Source: Methylobacterium sp. WSM2598 (lineage in GTDB: Bacteria > Pseudomonadota > Alphaproteobacteria > Rhizobiales > Beijerinckiaceae). Taken from it: a stretch of 64,000 bases of DNA. Positions 39,138 to 47,182 of the stretch are shown piece by piece; the first letter of the stretch is position 1, and the number at the start of each line of letters is the position of its first letter. The notes beneath the pieces were generated by a model. It was not told the DNA's origin. It saw nothing but the letters and a program-made list of their open reading frames with translations, and did no database searches. The position numbers and the translations under genes were made by a program. The stretch is taken from positions 1,002,424-1,066,423 of the forward strand of contig NZ_KB900609.1 of the NCBI RefSeq assembly GCF_000379105.1. Direction: 5' to 3'.

Positions 39138-39854
39138 GTGACCCACTCAACCCCCGCCCGCCCGCCGATCCGCTTCCGCGGCCGCTCCTTCCTGGCCGTG
39201 GTCCTCGCCCCCGAGGCGCCCGTCGAGGCCTGGCTCTCAGACCTCGACGCCCTGATGCAGCGCTCGCCGGCCTTCTTCGCCGGCCGCGCCGTGATCCTCG
39301 ACGTGACCGCGCTGAAGCCCTCGGCCGAGGCGCTGACGGTCCTCGTGGGGGATCTGACCGCCCGCGGGATCCCGATCATGGGGCTCGAAGGGGCGGGCGC
39401 GGCGGGTTTCACGAGCGGCCTGCCGCCGCGGCTGACCGGCGGCCGGGCCGGCGGCGAGATCCCGGTGCCGGGCGAGCCGGAACCGGCGCCGGCGCCGATC
39501 GCCCTGCCGGAGCGGCCGACCACCGTCGGCTCGCTGGTGCTCGACGCACCCGTGCGCTCGGGCCAGCAGGTCCTGTTCCCGGAGGGGGACGTGACCGTGA
39601 TGGGGTCGGTCGCCTCGGGCGCCGAGGTGATCGCGGGCGGGTCGATCCACGTCTACGGGGCCCTGCGCGGGCGGGCGATCGCGGGGGCGGCCGGCAACGC
39701 CAATGCCCGGATCGTCAGCAGCCGGTTCGCGCCGGAACTGCTGGCGATCGACGGCCTCTACCGCGTCGCCGACGACATCGAGCCGTCCCTGCTCGGACGG
39801 GCGGTGCATGTCTGGCTCGACGGCGACGCGATGCGGATGAAAGTGCTCGATTGA
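39138..39854 (+). CDS. minC: Septum site-determining protein MinC
   Basis: MinC blocks FtsZ assembly away from mid-cell, recruited to the membrane by MinD. The 238-residue product has an N-terminal FtsZ-interacting domain (about 10-95, RGRSFLAVVLAPEAPVEAWLSDLDALMQRSPAFFAGRAVILDV), a Pro-rich linker (about 115-128) and the C-terminal beta-helix MinD-binding domain (VRSGQQVLFPEGDVTVMGSVASGAEVIAGGSIHVYGALRGRAIAGA). GTG at 39138 is the start. It leads minCDE. Confidence 0.95.
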   Translation: MTHSTPARPPIRFRGRSFLAVVLAPEAPVEAWLSDLDALMQRSPAFFAGRAVILDVTALKPSAEALTVLVGDLTARGIPIMGLEGAGAAGFTSGLPPRLTGGRAGGEIPVPGEPEPAPAPIALPERPTTVGSLVLDAPVRSGQQVLFPEGDVTVMGSVASGAEVIAGGSIHVYGALRGRAIAGAAGNANARIVSSRFAPELLAIDGLYRVADDIEPSLLGRAVHVWLDGDAMRMKVLD

Positions 39855-39936
39855 CGTCCGCCCCGCGCCCTCGGGCGCCCGGGCGACCCCCGAACGGCAG
39901 GCGGCCGGGACCGCCCAACGAACAACGAGGTGCAGC

Positions 39937-40752
39937 ATGCCAAAGGTCGTGGTGGTCACATCGGGCAAGGGCGGGGTCGGCAAGACCACCACGACCGCCG
40001 CCCTGGGCGCCGCCCTCGCCAAGGGAGGCGCGAATGTCTGCTTGGTGGATTTCGACGTCGGCCTGCGCAACCTCGACCTGGTGATGGGCGCCGAGCGCCG
40101 CGTCGTCTACGACCTCATCAACGTCGTCCAGGGCGACGCCAAGCTCGCCCAGGCCCTGATCCGCGACAAGCGCCTCGACACCCTCTCCCTCCTCCCCGCC
40201 TCCCAGACCCGCGACAAGGACGCGCTCACCGAGGAGGGCGTCGCCCGCGTGATCGAGGCCCTGCGGGAGCGTTTCGACTGGATCGTCTGCGACAGCCCGG
40301 CCGGGATCGAGCGCGGCGCGACCCTGGCGATGCGCCACGCCGACGTGGCCGTGGTGGTCACCAACCCGGAAGTGTCCTCGGTCCGCGACTCGGACCGGAT
40401 CATCGGGCTGCTCGATTCCAAGACGGTGCGGGCCGAGGCCGGCGAGTCGATCGACAAGCACCTGATCCTGACCCGCTACGCCCCCTCGCGGGCGGACAAG
40501 GGCGAGATGCTCAAGATCGAGGACGTGCTGGAGATCCTGTCGATTCCGCTGCTCGCCGTGGTGCCGGAGAGCGAGGAGGTGCTCAAGGCCTCCAACGTCG
40601 GCAACCCGGTGACGCTCAACAACCCGGCGAGCGCGCCCGCCCGCGCCTACCTGGACGCGGCGCGCCGGCTCTGCGGCGAGACCGTCGCAATGACGATCCC
40701 CAGCGAGCGCAAGTCTTTCCTCAACCGTCTCCTGTCGCGGAGGGCCGCATGA
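39937..40752 (+). CDS. minD: Septum site-determining ATPase MinD
   Basis: MinD is a ParA-like ATPase that binds the membrane and carries MinC. The 271-residue protein has the deviant Walker [20 protein letters not shown] (about 5-23), switch [24 protein letters not shown] and [14 protein letters not shown]. The C-terminus [16 protein letters not shown] amphipathic segment is the membrane-targeting helix. It starts 82 nt after minC and overlaps minE by ATGA. Confidence 0.97.
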   Translation: MPKVVVVTSGKGGVGKTTTTAALGAALAKGGANVCLVDFDVGLRNLDLVMGAERRVVYDLINVVQGDAKLAQALIRDKRLDTLSLLPASQTRDKDALTEEGVARVIEALRERFDWIVCDSPAGIERGATLAMRHADVAVVVTNPEVSSVRDSDRIIGLLDSKTVRAEAGESIDKHLILTRYAPSRADKGEMLKIEDVLEILSIPLLAVVPESEEVLKASNVGNPVTLNNPASAPARAYLDAARRLCGETVAMTIPSERKSFLNRLLSRRAA

Positions 40753-41033
40753 CACTCCTGCCGTTCTTCACCCGCCGCGCCAGCGCCCCCATCGCGCGCG
40801 AGCGCCTGCAGATCCTGCTCGCCCACGAGCGCGCCGCCTCCGGCCGGAGCGACCTCGCGGCGGTGCTGCGCGAGGAGATCCTCGCCGTCATCGCCAAGCA
40901 CGTCACCATCGACAGCGAGAAGGTCAAGGTGTCGATGGACCGCGGCGAGGGGGTCTCGCTCCTGGAGATCGACGTCGAGCTGCCGGCCCGGCCCGTCCCC
41001 GAGACCCGCGAGCCCGCCCGCAAGCGGGCCTGA
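40749..41033 (+). CDS. minE: Cell division topological specificity factor MinE
   Basis: MinE stimulates MinD ATPase and drives pole-to-pole oscillation. The 94-residue product has the N-terminal membrane-targeting [14 protein letters not shown], the anti-MinCD helix with [13 protein letters not shown] (about 18-30) and the C-terminal dimer domain with [40 protein letters not shown]. It overlaps the minD stop. Confidence 0.95.
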   Translation: MTLLPFFTRRASAPIARERLQILLAHERAASGRSDLAAVLREEILAVIAKHVTIDSEKVKVSMDRGEGVSLLEIDVELPARPVPETREPARKRA

Positions 41034-41103
41034 CCGGCCCGCGCCCCGGAGACCGGGCCCCTCGCGCTTGCAACCCGGGCCTCCTTCGCGCGATGACGCG
41101 GGG

Positions 41104-41211
41104 AGGCCCTGCGGGGCCAAGAGGCCTTGCGGGGCCAAGAGGCCTTGCGGGGCCAAGAGGCCCTGCGGGGCTGAGGGAGCCCTGCGGGGCCAAGAGGCCT
41201 TGCGGGGCGAG
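41104..41211. repeat. Six tandem 17-19-nt repeats before the SDR gene
   Basis: Unit AGGCCTTGCGGGGCCAAG occurs at 41104, 41122 and 41140 with at most one change, then in weaker copies at 41158, 41176 and 41195. Copies 1-4 are 18 nt long; an in-frame reading gives Gly-Leu-Ala-Gly-Pro repeats, but no gene uses it. There are no spacers, so it is not CRISPR. Each unit holds GGCC dyads. Confidence 0.85.
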
Positions 41212-41222
41212 GGGGCCGGTCG

Positions 41223-42044
41223 GTGGCGGGATCATTCGGGCTGCGGGGCAGGACGGCGCTGATCACCGGCGCGGCGAGCGGGATCGGGGCGGCCCTGGCC
41301 GAGGCCCTGGCCGCGCGCGGCGCCCGCCTCGCCCTGGTCGACAGGGATGCCGAGGGTCTCGCCCGGGTCGCGGCCGCCCTGGACGGGCGCGCGCCCGCGC
41401 TCAGCACCCACCCCCTCGACCTGCGCGAGGCGGCCTGCATCGCGGCCCTGCCGGAGGCCGTGCAGGAGCGCCACGGCGACCTCGACCTCCTCGTCAACAA
41501 TGCCGGGGTGGCGCTCGCCGGCCGCTTCGAGGACCTCGCCCTCGACGAGTTCGAGTGGCTGATGGACATCAACTTCCGCGCCGCGGTGCGGATGACCCAC
41601 GCCTTCCTGCCGGCCCTGCGCCGGCGGCCGGAGGCGATGATCGTCAACCTGTCGAGCCTCTACGGGATCATCGCGCCGGCGGGCCAGACCGCCTACGCGG
41701 CGAGCAAGTTCGCGCTGCGCGGCTTCTCGGAGGCCCTGCGCCACGAATACGAGGGGACGGGGCTCCACGTCATGGTGGTGCATCCGGGCGGCGTCGCCAC
41801 CGCCATCGCCCGCAATGCCCGCACCGGGGCCGGGGTCGACCCGGCCGAGGCCGCGCGCGGCCGCGCCGCCTTCGAGCGCCACCTGCGCCTCGCCCCCGCG
41901 GCGGCGGCGGACCGGATCCTCGCCGGGATCGCGCGGCGCACGCCCCGCCTCATCGTCGGCGCCGACGCGCGGCAGGTCGTCCTCCTGCAGCGCCTGATGC
42001 CGGTGCGCTACTGGGCGGTGATCCGCCGGGCGCTCGGCGAGTAG
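41223..42044 (+). CDS. Short-chain dehydrogenase/reductase
   Basis: A 273-residue classical SDR. It has the NAD(P)-binding motif TALITGAASGIGAALAEAL (about 11-29), NNAG at about 92-95, and the catalytic set with Ser in VNLSSLYG and YAASK (Tyr/Lys). The long C-terminal part (about 225-273) may bind a membrane or a bulky substrate. The substrate is unknown. GTG at 41223 follows directly on the repeat array. An HSL-type hydrolase follows 15 nt later, so the two may form one operon for lipid or ester turnover. Confidence 0.88.
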   Translation: MAGSFGLRGRTALITGAASGIGAALAEALAARGARLALVDRDAEGLARVAAALDGRAPALSTHPLDLREAACIAALPEAVQERHGDLDLLVNNAGVALAGRFEDLALDEFEWLMDINFRAAVRMTHAFLPALRRRPEAMIVNLSSLYGIIAPAGQTAYAASKFALRGFSEALRHEYEGTGLHVMVVHPGGVATAIARNARTGAGVDPAEAARGRAAFERHLRLAPAAAADRILAGIARRTPRLIVGADARQVVLLQRLMPVRYWAVIRRALGE

Positions 42045-42059
42045 GAGGATTCTCGCGGC

Positions 42060-42971
42060 ATGGCCTCGTTGCGCGCCCATCTCCTCGCCTGGATCGTCCG
42101 GCGGCAGGTCAAGCGGCGCCTGTCCGGCGTCACCGACGTCCGACAGGTCCGGCGCGTCTTCGATTCCGCCGCCTTCCCGGACCCGCCCGGCATCGCCTTC
42201 CGGCCCGGCGAGGTCGGCGGGATCGCGGGGGAATGGGCGGAGCGCCAGGGTCTCGCGGCGGCCGCGCCGCGCCTCCTCTACCTGCACGGGGGCGGCTTCG
42301 TCGCCTGCTCGGCGCGCACCCACCGACCCCTGATCGGCGGGCTCGCGCGGCAGGGCTTCCGGATCTTCACCCCGAACTACCGCCTCGCCCCCGAGGATCC
42401 CTTCCCGGCGGCCCTCGACGACGCGGCGGCGGCCTGGGCGGATTTCGCGGCCGAAGGGCCGGCCGTGCTCGCGGGCGAATCGGCGGGCGGCAACCTCGCC
42501 CTCGCCCTGCTGCTGCGCCTCCGGGACGCGGGCGGGCGGCTCCCGGCGGCGGCGGCGGCCTTCTCGCCCGCCACCGACCTCCTCGGCGGCAGCCCCTCGC
42601 TGACCGAGAATGCCGGGCGCGAGGCGATGCTCTCGGTCGAGAGCTTCCCGCTGCTGCAGCGGGCCTATCTGGGCGGCCACGACCCGGCCGATCCCCTGGT
42701 GTCGCCCCTCCACGGCGACCTGCGCGGCCTGCCCCCGATCCTGCTCCACGTCGGCGAGCGCGAGATCCTGCGGGACGATTCCGTGCGCTTCGCCGCCCGG
42801 GCGCGGGAGGCGGGCGTGACGGTGGCGCTCACGGTCTGGCCGGTCGTGCCCCATGCCTGGCAATTCGCCTCCTCGTTCCTGCCCGAGGCCCGGCGCTCCC
42901 TGGCGGAGGCGGGGGCCTTCCTGGAGGGGCACCTCGCGGCCGCGCGGGAGCGCGCCTCCGCCCTGCGTTGA
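42060..42971 (+). CDS. Alpha/beta hydrolase, hormone-sensitive-lipase type
   Basis: A 303-residue esterase-like protein. LYLHGGGFVACSARTHRPLI (about 76-95) is the oxyanion-hole motif HGGG, and LAGESAGGNLAL (about 138-149) holds the nucleophile Ser. An acid in LLHVGEREILRDDS and His in VVPHAWQFAS complete the triad. AGGAGG lies just before the ATG. It is paired with the SDR upstream. Natural substrate unknown. The promoter of the next operon overlaps its last codons. Confidence 0.88.
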   Translation: MASLRAHLLAWIVRRQVKRRLSGVTDVRQVRRVFDSAAFPDPPGIAFRPGEVGGIAGEWAERQGLAAAAPRLLYLHGGGFVACSARTHRPLIGGLARQGFRIFTPNYRLAPEDPFPAALDDAAAAWADFAAEGPAVLAGESAGGNLALALLLRLRDAGGRLPAAAAAFSPATDLLGGSPSLTENAGREAMLSVESFPLLQRAYLGGHDPADPLVSPLHGDLRGLPPILLHVGEREILRDDSVRFAARAREAGVTVALTVWPVVPHAWQFASSFLPEARRSLAEAGAFLEGHLAAARERASALR

Positions 42972-42996
42972 CATTCGCCTCGACACCCTCTAGGGG
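42968..42996 (+). promoter_or_regulatory. Putative promoter of the YHS-ffh-rpsP-rimM operon
   Basis: TTGACA (42968-42973), 17 nt, TAGGGG (42991-42996). The -35 is perfect and covers the stop codon of the hydrolase gene; the -10 is weak, as is common in alphaproteobacteria. It would give a leader of about 130 nt. Confidence 0.5.
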
Positions 42997-43060
42997 CTCC
43001 GGCTTCCAGGCGACGTTTCGTCCCGACCCGACCCGCCGACCGGTCCCCCGAGGCCGGAGG

Positions 43061-43106
43061 CCAACGCCCGACAGCGCGACGCGCCCTCGGGCGCGTCCGG
43101 CGTTGG
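43061..43106 (+). other. Two-tier stem-loop in the leader before the YHS-like gene
   Basis: An inner stem GACGCGCC-CTCG-GGCGCGTC (43078-43097) sits within an outer stem CCAACGCC/GGCGTTGG (43061-43068, 43099-43106). It lies 30 nt before the ATG of the small YHS-like gene, in the transcribed leader. It is not followed by T residues and lacks the GGAA tetraloop of 4.5S RNA, so it looks like a leader structure rather than an RNA gene. Confidence 0.5.
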
Positions 43107-43136
43107 GCGGAGCGGCGCCGCGAGCCGGGATCACGG

Positions 43137-43358
43137 ATGACTGAGACCAGCCCCGCGCGACTGCGCATCGAGGACGCGGTGAACACGGCCTGCCCCTGGT
43201 CGGGCCGGCCGATCGCCGCCGATTCGCTGACGCTCTACAACGGCGCCGTGGTGGGATTCTGCAATCCCGATTGCCGCGACAAGTTCGAGGCCGCGATCCG
43301 GCACTTCGAGGGCGCCCTGCAGGTGCGCCGGGCGGCCAGCGCGGGCAACGACGAGTAG
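43137..43358 (+). CDS. Small YHS/TRASH-like metal-binding protein
   Basis: A 73-residue product with a Cys pattern: CPWSGRPIAADSLTLYNGAVVGFCNPDCRDKFEAAIRHFE (residues about 19-58). CP..G...FC...C..KF is the layout of YHS/TRASH metal-binding domains. The ffh gene starts 13 nt downstream, so it is likely cotranscribed. The metal and role are unknown. I recognise the pattern rather than a named protein. Confidence 0.75.
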   Translation: MTETSPARLRIEDAVNTACPWSGRPIAADSLTLYNGAVVGFCNPDCRDKFEAAIRHFEGALQVRRAASAGNDE

Positions 43359-43371
43359 GCGCGAGGATCCG

Positions 43372-44952
43372 ATGTTCGAAGGCCTCTCCGATCGCCTCTC
43401 CGGCATCCTGTCGGGGCTCACCCGCCGCGGCGCGCTGACCGAGGCGGACGTCACCGCCGCCCTGCGGGAGGTGCGCCGCGCCCTCCTGGAGGCCGACGTC
43501 GCCCTCGAAGTGGTGCGCGACTTCACCGAGAAGGTGCGCGAGCAGGCGGTCGGCGCCACCGTGCTGAAATCGGTCACGCCCGGCCAGATGGTCGTGAAGA
43601 TCGTCAACGACCAGCTCGTGGCGATGCTGGGCGCCGAGGCCGAGATCATCGACCTCAACGCCCCCTCCCCCGTGGCGATCCTGATGGTCGGCCTGCAGGG
43701 CTCGGGCAAGACCACCACCACGGCGAAGATCGCCAGGCGCCTGAACGGCCGCGAGAAGCGCCGGGTGCTGATGGCCTCCCTCGACACGCGCCGCCCGGCC
43801 GCCATGGAGCAGCTGGCGGTGCTGGGCAAGCAGGTCGGCGTCGAGACCCTGCCGATCGTGGCCGGCCAATCGGCGGTGCAGATCGCCAAGCGCGCCATGG
43901 AGGCCGCCCGGCTCGGCGGCTTCGACGTGGTGATGCTCGACACGGCCGGCCGCATCACCCTCGACGAGGCGCTGATGCAGGAGGCCGCCGAGGTGAAGGC
44001 GGCGGCCCGCCCGCACGAGGTGCTGCTCGTCGCCGACGCGCTCACCGGTCAGGATGCGGTCAACACCGCCCGCGCCTTCGACCAGCGCCTCGGCGTCACC
44101 GGCATCGTGCTCACCCGCATGGACGGCGACGCGCGCGGCGGCGCGGCCCTCTCCATGCGCGCCGTCACCGGCAAGCCGATCAAGCTCGTCGGCACCGGCG
44201 AGAAGGTCGACGCGCTCGAGGAATTCCATCCCGCCCGCGTCGCCAACCGCATCCTCGGCATGGGCGACATCGTCTCGCTCGTCGAGAAGGCGGCGGAGAC
44301 CATCGACCAGGAACAGGCCCTGCGCGTCGCCGAGAAGATGCGCAAGGGCAAGTTCGACCTCGACGACCTCGCGATGCAGCTCGGCCAGATGGAGAAGATG
44401 GGCGGCATCGGCGGCCTGATGGGCATGCTGCCGGGCATGGGCCAGATCAAGAAGCAGGTCGAGGGCGCCAATCTCGACGAGAAGATGTTCCGGCGCCAGC
44501 GCGCCATCATCTCGTCGATGACGCCCGAGGAGCGGCGCAACCCCGACATCCTCAAGGCCTCGCGCAAGAAGCGCGTCGCCAAGGGCGCGGGCGTCGACGT
44601 CGCGGAGATCAACAAGCTGCTGAAGATGCACCGGACCATGGCCGACATGATGAAGGCGATGGGGTCGGGCAAGCGCGGGATCGGCCAGGCGCTGGGCTCG
44701 ATGTTCGGGCTCGGCGGGGGCGGCCCCGGCGGCGGCCTCGGGGGGTTGGGCCGGATGATGGGCGGCGGCATGCCGGAGCCCACGCCCGAGCAGATCGCCG
44801 CCCTGGAGAAGCAGTTCGGCGGCAAGCTGCCGCCGATGCCGCCCGGGCTCGGGGGCGCGCCCGGGAAGGCGCCGGGCCTGCCGGGCCTCGGCGGGAGCAA
44901 GATGCCGGGGTTGCCGGGCCTCGGGGGCCTGCCCTTCGGCAAGAAGAAGTGA
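43372..44952 (+). CDS. ffh: Signal recognition particle protein Ffh
   Basis: Ffh binds 4.5S RNA and the signal sequences of nascent membrane proteins and delivers them to FtsY. The 526-residue product has an N domain (about 1-90), a G domain with GLQGSGKTTTTAKIA (G1, about 107-121), DTRRPAA, DTAGR and TRMDGDARGG, and an M domain (from about 330) with Met-rich helices. The C-terminal part (from about 440) is unusually Gly/Met/Pro-rich (GLGGGGPGGGLGGLGRMMGGG), longer than in E. coli. GAGGA lies 4 nt before the ATG. Confidence 0.97.
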   Translation: MFEGLSDRLSGILSGLTRRGALTEADVTAALREVRRALLEADVALEVVRDFTEKVREQAVGATVLKSVTPGQMVVKIVNDQLVAMLGAEAEIIDLNAPSPVAILMVGLQGSGKTTTTAKIARRLNGREKRRVLMASLDTRRPAAMEQLAVLGKQVGVETLPIVAGQSAVQIAKRAMEAARLGGFDVVMLDTAGRITLDEALMQEAAEVKAAARPHEVLLVADALTGQDAVNTARAFDQRLGVTGIVLTRMDGDARGGAALSMRAVTGKPIKLVGTGEKVDALEEFHPARVANRILGMGDIVSLVEKAAETIDQEQALRVAEKMRKGKFDLDDLAMQLGQMEKMGGIGGLMGMLPGMGQIKKQVEGANLDEKMFRRQRAIISSMTPEERRNPDILKASRKKRVAKGAGVDVAEINKLLKMHRTMADMMKAMGSGKRGIGQALGSMFGLGGGGPGGGLGGLGRMMGGGMPEPTPEQIAALEKQFGGKLPPMPPGLGGAPGKAPGLPGLGGSKMPGLPGLGGLPFGKKK

Positions 44953-45038
44953 GCGGGCCGACCGGCCCGGCTTGGGAAGTGACCGGGCCGATCGGCCCGG
45001 CTTGGGAAGTGATCGGGCCGACCGGCCCGGCTTGGGGA
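44949..45038. repeat. Three tandem 30-bp repeats between ffh and rpsP
   Basis: Units start at 44949, 44979 and 45009, each GTGAxCGGGCCGAxCGGC followed by CCGGCTTGGGAA or a variant, with one to three differences. The first unit contains the TGA of ffh (44950-44952). Each unit holds the dyad GGGCCGACCGGCCC, so each can fold into a hairpin. No spacers separate them. Confidence 0.9.
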
Positions 45039-45166
45039 TCGACGTTCTCGAGAGCGGGAAGATCGATGGGGAGGCGTGCCGCCCGGCGGCCCCTCCGGAA
45101 GGCGGGAGCGCGATCGCGCGTCTCCCGCGCACGTGGTGACAAGCGACTGAGTGAAGAGGTGAGACA

Positions 45167-45526
45167 ATGTCCCTGAAGATCCGCCTGACCCGCGGCGGCG
45201 CCAAGAAGCGCCCCTATTACCGCATCGTCGTCGCCGATTCGCGCTCGCCGCGCGACGGCCGCTTCATCGAGAAGGTCGGCGTGTACGACCCGATGAAGCC
45301 GAAGGACGACCCGGCCCGCGTGTCGCTCGAATCCGAGAAGATCCAGGCGTGGCTGGCCAAGGGCGCGCAGCCGACCGACCGCGTCCTGCGCTTCCTCGAC
45401 GCCGCCGGCCTCGCCAAGCGCCCGGCCCGCAACAACCCGAAGAAGGCCGAGCCGGGCCAGAAGGCCAAGGAGCGCGCCGCCGCCCGCGCCGAGAAGGCCG
45501 GCGCCGGCGACGACGCCGCGGCGTAA
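45167..45526 (+). CDS. rpsP: 30S ribosomal protein S16
   Basis: S16 is a primary assembly protein of the 30S body. The 119-residue product begins [43 protein letters not shown], which is diagnostic. A basic Ala/Lys-rich tail (about 85-119) is typical of alphaproteobacteria. AGGTGA precedes the ATG. It is followed 7 nt later by rimM, the usual partner. Confidence 0.98.
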   Translation: MSLKIRLTRGGAKKRPYYRIVVADSRSPRDGRFIEKVGVYDPMKPKDDPARVSLESEKIQAWLAKGAQPTDRVLRFLDAAGLAKRPARNNPKKAEPGQKAKERAAARAEKAGAGDDAAA

Positions 45527-45533
45527 CGCCTCC

Positions 45534-46163
45534 ATGGCGCGCCGGCCCCAGCGCCCCGCCCCATCCGGTCGCGCCGGCGCGGGACGGGGCGCGGCCGGCG
45601 CGGCCCCGCCGGGGCCGGACGCGAGACTCGTCGTGCTCGGCGAGTTCGGCCGCGCGCACGGCCTCCAGGGCGAGGTGCGGCTGAAATCCTATACCGCCGA
45701 GCCGATGGCGATCGGCGGCTACGGGCCGCTCCTCGCCTCCGACGGCCGCGTGGTGGAGTTGACGGCGCTGCGCCCCGCCGCGGGAACGCCCGACATCCTG
45801 GTGGCGCGGGTGGCCGGCGTCGCGGGCCGCAGCGCGGCCGAGGGCCTCAACCGCCTCACCCTCTCGGTGCCCCGGGACCGCCTCGGCGCGCCCGAGGACG
45901 AGGACGAGTTCTTCACCGCCGACCTCGTCGGTCTCGCCGCGGTGGATGCGGCGGGCACGCGGCTCGGCACGATCCGGGCGGTGCCGAATTACGGCGGCGG
46001 CGACCTCCTGGAGATCGAGCCCGAGGGCGGCGGACGCCCGGCCCTCCTGCCCTTCACCCGCCTCTTCGTGCCGAAGGTCGAGATCGCGGCCGGCCGCGTG
46101 ACGATCGCGCCGCCCGAGGATCTCTTCGCCCCGCCCGGCCCGCCGCCGGAGGGCGAGGGCTGA
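45534..46163 (+). CDS. rimM: 16S rRNA processing protein RimM
   Basis: RimM binds S19 and helps mature the 30S head. The 209-residue product has an Arg/Ala-rich N-terminal extension of about 30 residues, then [23 protein letters not shown] and, in the PRC-barrel half, [39 protein letters not shown]. It normally leads into trmD and rplS, but here a repeat tract and a convergent flagellar operon follow. Its TGA (46161-46163) overlaps the arm of a palindromic repeat. Confidence 0.95.
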   Translation: MARRPQRPAPSGRAGAGRGAAGAAPPGPDARLVVLGEFGRAHGLQGEVRLKSYTAEPMAIGGYGPLLASDGRVVELTALRPAAGTPDILVARVAGVAGRSAAEGLNRLTLSVPRDRLGAPEDEDEFFTADLVGLAAVDAAGTRLGTIRAVPNYGGGDLLEIEPEGGGRPALLPFTRLFVPKVEIAAGRVTIAPPEDLFAPPGPPPEGEG

Positions 46164-46198
46164 TCCGGGATCCGGTTGATCGCAGCGGATCCCGGATC
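46162..46198. repeat. Palindromic repeat, copy B, at the rimM stop
   Basis: Arms GATCCGGGATCCG (46162-46174) and CGGATCCCGGATC (46186-46198) form a 13-bp stem with an 11-nt loop. The rimM TGA is the T before the first arm plus its first two bases. The same palindrome ends the chemoreceptor gene (18911-18947) and the 101-residue gene (61505-61541). Confidence 0.8.
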
Positions 46199-46480
46199 GC
46201 GCGCCCGCGCGGCGCGTGAGCGACGCCCCAATCCGCCATGCGGAAGGGATCGAGCGGAATGGGTATGCCCCGAACACCGCAGAACCGGCGCCGTCATCCG
46301 ACATCCGGCTGATTGCTTCGCCATCTCCCATTTCGGCAACGCGGATGTCGGCGTCGCTCAAGCGCCGCGCGGGCTTGTCGTCCCACATCCGCTTGATCCC
46401 TTCGGGATGGCGGATTGGGGCTTCGCTCAGGCGCCGCGCGGGCTCGTCATCCGCTGAACGGACGTGATCGTCCGGACAGC
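46199..46480. repeat. Degenerate repeat tract between rimM and flgH
   Basis: This gap has no gene. It is made of shuffled copies of dispersed modules: GCGCCCGCGCGGCGCGTGAG and ATCCGCCATGCGGA (46201-46243), a copy of CATCCGGCTGATTGCTTCGCC (46302-46322) similar to 18821-18841, CGGATGTCGGCGTCGCTCA (46342-46360) and GCTTCGCTCAGGCGCCGCGC (46421-46440). It separates two convergent operons. Confidence 0.7.
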
Positions 46481-46483
46481 GGA

Positions 46484-47182
46484 TCAGAACGGCGTGACGG
46501 TCTCGAAGACCCGCTGCCCGATGGTCGGGTCCTGCACGTCGGTGATGCGGCCGCGCCCGCCGTAGGAGATCCGCGCCTCCGCGATCTTGTCGTAGTCGAT
46601 CGTGTTCTTGCGGGTGATGTCGCGCGGCCGGACGATGCCCGCCACGGTGAGCACGCGCACCTCGCTGTTGACGCGCACCTCCTGCGAGCCGCTGATCAGG
46701 AGGTTGCCGTTCGGCAGCGTGTCGGTGACCACGGCCGCGACCGACAGGCTCAGGTTCTCCTTGCGGTCGATGGTGCCGTTGCCCTTGGTCTCGGTGCCCG
46801 AGCGGATGCCCGCATCGGCGGTGGCCGAGTCCTTCACGCCCGAGACGCCGTAGCTGAAATCGAAGCCGAGCGACGATTTCTGGCTGCGCGAGCGATCGGT
46901 GGCGTTGTCGAACTGCGCCTTGTCGTTGATCGAGATGCTCACCGTGATCACGTCGCCGATGTTGCGGGCGCGCGGGTCCTGGAACAGGTCGGCGGCGCCG
47001 GGTGCCCAGGTCGAGCTGTAGCTGCGCCGGGGCGTGGCCGCGAAGGAGGCCGGCAGCGGCTCGCGCGGGGCGGCGAGGCCCGTGCCGATCGGCGTCAGCA
47101 GCGGCGGGCGTCCGATCGGGTCGAGGGGCTGGGCGCAGGCGCCGAGCCCCGCCACGGCCGCGCAGGTCAGCAGGCGCTTCAT
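46484..47182 (-). CDS. flgH: Flagellar L-ring protein FlgH
   Basis: FlgH is the outer-membrane L-ring lipoprotein around the flagellar rod. The 232-residue product starts MKRLLTCAAVAGLGACAQPLDPIG, a lipoprotein signal with LGAC lipobox and Cys16-17 region as the lipid site. Family blocks DLFQDPRARNIGDVITVSISINDKA and VRVLTVAGIVRPRDITRKNTIDYDKIAEARISYGGRG follow. Its ATG overlaps the motE TGA. fliL and fliP, which often follow in Rhizobiales, are not present. Confidence 0.96.
   Translation of the reverse strand: MKRLLTCAAVAGLGACAQPLDPIGRPPLLTPIGTGLAAPREPLPASFAATPRRSYSSTWAPGAADLFQDPRARNIGDVITVSISINDKAQFDNATDRSRSQKSSLGFDFSYGVSGVKDSATADAGIRSGTETKGNGTIDRKENLSLSVAAVVTDTLPNGNLLISGSQEVRVNSEVRVLTVAGIVRPRDITRKNTIDYDKIAEARISYGGRGRITDVQDPTIGQRVFETVTPF

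Noticed and set aside
41104..41211. CRISPR array
   Set aside because: The units adjoin directly without unique spacers and no cas gene is near. The same holds for the 30-bp repeats at 44949-45038.
43061..43106. 4.5S RNA gene (ffs) before ffh
   Set aside because: The hairpin is too short and lacks the conserved GGAA loop and asymmetric bulge of SRP RNA.
41068..43144. Collagen-like GLAGPRG repeat protein frames across the tandem repeat
   Set aside because: They arise from the 18-nt repeat being a multiple of three; the remainder is a shadow of the SDR and hydrolase genes.
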